NCBI GenBank assembly: GCA_023386835.1
Contig: JAEWIY010000023.1
Location: 1-7,819, forward strand
Length of the DNA stretch: 7,819 nt
Reading direction: 5' to 3'
Source: Verrucomicrobiota bacterium
Lineage (GTDB): Bacteria; Verrucomicrobiota; Verrucomicrobiia; Opitutales; Opitutaceae
The position numbers and the translations under genes are program-made. Shown one piece after another: positions 6,227 to 7,819 of this stretch. Below the pieces are notes generated by a model. That model worked only from the letters and a program-made list of their open reading frames with translations. It did no database searches and was not told the origin of the DNA. The first letter of the stretch is position 1; the number at the start of each line of letters is the position of its first letter.

Positions 6227-7720
6227 ATGAAACTTCCCTTCCCCACGCTCACTCCTGCTGAAGCTGCCGCCATGATCCGCGATGGTGAAACCGCTGGTTT
6301 CGGCGGATTCACCCCCGCCGGTGCGGTCAAGCTGATCCCTGGCGCCATCGCCGAGAAGGCTCGCGCCGAGCACGCCGCCGGACGCCCTTTCCAGATCGGC
6401 GTCATCACCGGCGCGTCCACCGGACCCTCGCTGGACGGGGCCTTGGCCAAGGCCGATGCGATCAAGTTCCGCACTCCGTATCAGTCCGACCCGGACTTGC
6501 GCCGGGCGATCAACGCCGGCCGCACGAGGTTCTACGACATGCACCTGAGCATGCTGCCACAGGTCGTGCGCAATGGGTTTCTGGGGAAAGTCGACTGGGC
6601 CATCGTCGAAGCGAGTGAAGTCACCGCCGACGGACAGATTGTGCTCACGTCGGGTGTCGGCGCCGCTCCCACCTTCTGCCGCTGTGCGGACAAGATCCTG
6701 ATCGAGCTGAACCGCCGGCATCCCGCGACGCTGCGCGGCATTCACGACATCTACGAACCGGCGGATCCTCCTTATCGCCGCGAGATTCCGATCTACAGCC
6801 CGTCTGATCGCATCGGCACGCCGTACATCCAGGTCGATCCAAAGAAGATCGTTGGTATCGTGGAGTCCGATTGTGCGGACGAAACCGGCGGTTTCGCCGA
6901 ACCGAGCCCGATCACCACCAAGATCGGGCAGAACGTCGCCGAGTTTCTCGCCAACGAAATTGCGGTCGGCCGTGTACCGAAGGAGTTCCTGCCGATCCAG
7001 TCGGGCGTGGGCGACATCGCCAATGCCGTGCTCGGCGCGCTCGGTGAGCACCCGGGCATTCCCGGTTTCCAGATGTACTCCGAGGTGCTGCAAGACTCGG
7101 TCCTCGGGCTGATGCGCACCGGCAAAATCACGTTTGCCAGCGCGGTCTCCCTCACCCTGAGCCCGCCGATGCTCAAGTACCTGTATGAGAATCTTGATAC
7201 CTTCCGGAACCGTCTGGTCCTCCGTCCGCAGGAGATCACCAATCATCCGGAGGTTGTCCGCCGCCTCGGCGTCATTTCGGTCAACACTGCCATTGAGGTC
7301 GACCTGTTCGGCAACGTGAACAGCACGCACATCCTCGGAAAGAGCATGATGAACGGCATCGGCGGCTCGGGCGATTTCACACGCAACGCCTACATCTCGA
7401 TCTTCACCTGCCCTTCCATGCAGAAGGCCGGTGCGATCAGCACCATCGTGCCGCTGGTCAGCCACGCCGATCACAGCGAACACTCGGTGCAGGTCATCGT
7501 GACCGAGCAGGGCGTCGCCGACCTGCGCGGCAAGGATCCGCACGAACGCGCCCAGTTGATCATCGAGCGCTGCGTCCATCCGGACTACCGGCCCGACCTT
7601 GAGCGCTATTACCGGCTCTCGCTCGAGAGCCACACTCCGCAGGCGTTGGGCAACGCCTTCGGCATGCATCTCCAGTTTCTGCGCACCGGCTCCATGAGAG
7701 GTGCGCAGTGGGCGGCCTGA
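6227..7720 (+). CDS. Acetyl-CoA hydrolase/transferase family CoA-transferase (succinyl-CoA linked)
   Basis: The 497-residue product has the full length of the family that includes succinyl-CoA:acetate CoA-transferase (AarC, Cat1) and propionyl-CoA:succinate CoA-transferase (E. coli ScpC). The N-terminal half has GFGGFTPAGAVKLIP (24-38), VITGASTGPSLDGALA (59-74), RTPYQSD (82-88), and ASEVTADGQIVLTSGVG (129-145). In the C-terminal half Glu286, in QMYSEVLQDS, is the expected catalytic glutamate that carries the CoA thioester (Glu294 in AarC). The glycine-rich GIGGSGDFTRNA loop (377-388) is the CoA/oxyanion region. HADHSEHSVQVIVTEQGVADLRG (413-435) is also family-typical. In this operon the likely reaction is propionyl-CoA plus succinate giving propionate and succinyl-CoA, which primes the mutase without ATP. 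An acetate-specific or mixed role cannot be excluded, because substrate choice is not readable from the motifs. It begins 40 bases after mmdB and is the last gene before the terminator. Confidence 0.92.
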   Translation: MKLPFPTLTPAEAAAMIRDGETAGFGGFTPAGAVKLIPGAIAEKARAEHAAGRPFQIGVITGASTGPSLDGALAKADAIKFRTPYQSDPDLRRAINAGRTRFYDMHLSMLPQVVRNGFLGKVDWAIVEASEVTADGQIVLTSGVGAAPTFCRCADKILIELNRRHPATLRGIHDIYEPADPPYRREIPIYSPSDRIGTPYIQVDPKKIVGIVESDCADETGGFAEPSPITTKIGQNVAEFLANEIAVGRVPKEFLPIQSGVGDIANAVLGALGEHPGIPGFQMYSEVLQDSVLGLMRTGKITFASAVSLTLSPPMLKYLYENLDTFRNRLVLRPQEITNHPEVVRRLGVISVNTAIEVDLFGNVNSTHILGKSMMNGIGGSGDFTRNAYISIFTCPSMQKAGAISTIVPLVSHADHSEHSVQVIVTEQGVADLRGKDPHERAQLIIERCVHPDYRPDLERYYRLSLESHTPQALGNAFGMHLQFLRTGSMRGAQWAA

Positions 7721-7752
7721 GCGGCGGAAACACTCAGGATGCGCCTAAAAAA

Positions 7753-7792
7753 GAGGCGCCGGCTCGTGGGTGGGCCGGCGCCTCGCCTTTTT
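7753..7792 (+). terminator. Intrinsic terminator after the operon
   Basis: GAGGCGCCGGC (7753-7763) and GCCGGCGCCTC (7774-7784) form a perfect 11-base stem with a 10-base loop. The bases GCC follow, then five T (7788-7792). A run of six A (7747-7752) precedes the stem, so it may also terminate transcription from the right. It lies 33 bases after the CoA-transferase stop and marks the end of the + strand operon. Confidence 0.9.
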
Positions 7793-7813
7793 GGGGGGGA
7801 GGCGGCGGGGGGG
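7793..7813 (+). other. G-rich tract with G-quadruplex potential at the window edge
   Basis: Seven G (7793-7799), an AGGCGGC spacer and seven more G (7807-7813) follow the terminator directly. Each G7 can supply two G3 runs with a one-base loop, giving the canonical four-run pattern with loops of one, seven and one. The tract is close to the end of the supplied sequence, so a homopolymer assembly error is possible. Confidence 0.4.
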
Positions 7814-7819
7814 AAAGAG

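Noticed and set aside
2890..7669. Long minus-strand open frames opposite mmdA, mmdB and the CoA-transferase (2890-4002, 5137-6474, 6164-7669)
   Set aside because: They are antisense to genes with clear family motifs, their translations are low-complexity and rich in Arg, Asp, Gly and His, and long antisense frames are expected in GC-rich DNA with strong codon bias.

Overview
The window is a GC-rich bacterial chromosome segment carrying most of a methylmalonyl-CoA route between succinate and propionate. Five tightly packed + strand genes encode methylmalonyl-CoA epimerase, the four subunits of a membrane-bound biotin-dependent decarboxylase (carboxyltransferase alpha, biotin carrier, small OadG-type membrane subunit, Na+-translocating beta subunit) and an acetyl-CoA hydrolase/transferase family CoA-transferase. 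On the left, divergently transcribed, is the small-subunit (MutA-type) gene of methylmalonyl-CoA mutase, cut by the window edge.

The parts form a cycle. The CoA-transferase moves CoA from propionyl-CoA to succinate, releasing propionate. The mutase rearranges succinyl-CoA to (R)-methylmalonyl-CoA and the epimerase converts it to the (S) form. The decarboxylase then regenerates propionyl-CoA, with CO2 release coupled to Na+ export. No biotin carboxylase gene is present and OadG/OadB-type subunits are, so a decarboxylating pump fits better than a propionyl-CoA carboxylase. This is the logic of propionate-forming fermenters. Codon use, GC content, absent Shine-Dalgarno motifs and the pathway would fit an Opitutus-like verrucomicrobial anaerobe, but that assignment is inference and unproven here.

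Layout: 1-1549 mutA (-, partial); 1550-2019 a 470-base divergent intergenic region with several inverted repeats and no convincing gene; 2020-2427 mce; 2467-4020 mmdA; 4109-4495 mmdC; 4521-4922 mmdD; 4936-6186 mmdB; 6227-7720 CoA-transferase; 7753-7792 a strong intrinsic terminator followed by a G-rich tract. Gaps inside the + strand cluster are 13 to 88 bases, with no terminator before the one at the end, so a single operon is likely.

The enzymes belong to known families, and I see no undescribed protein system. The least explained DNA is the divergent region, where one segment can form alternative stems, and the G-rich right edge.
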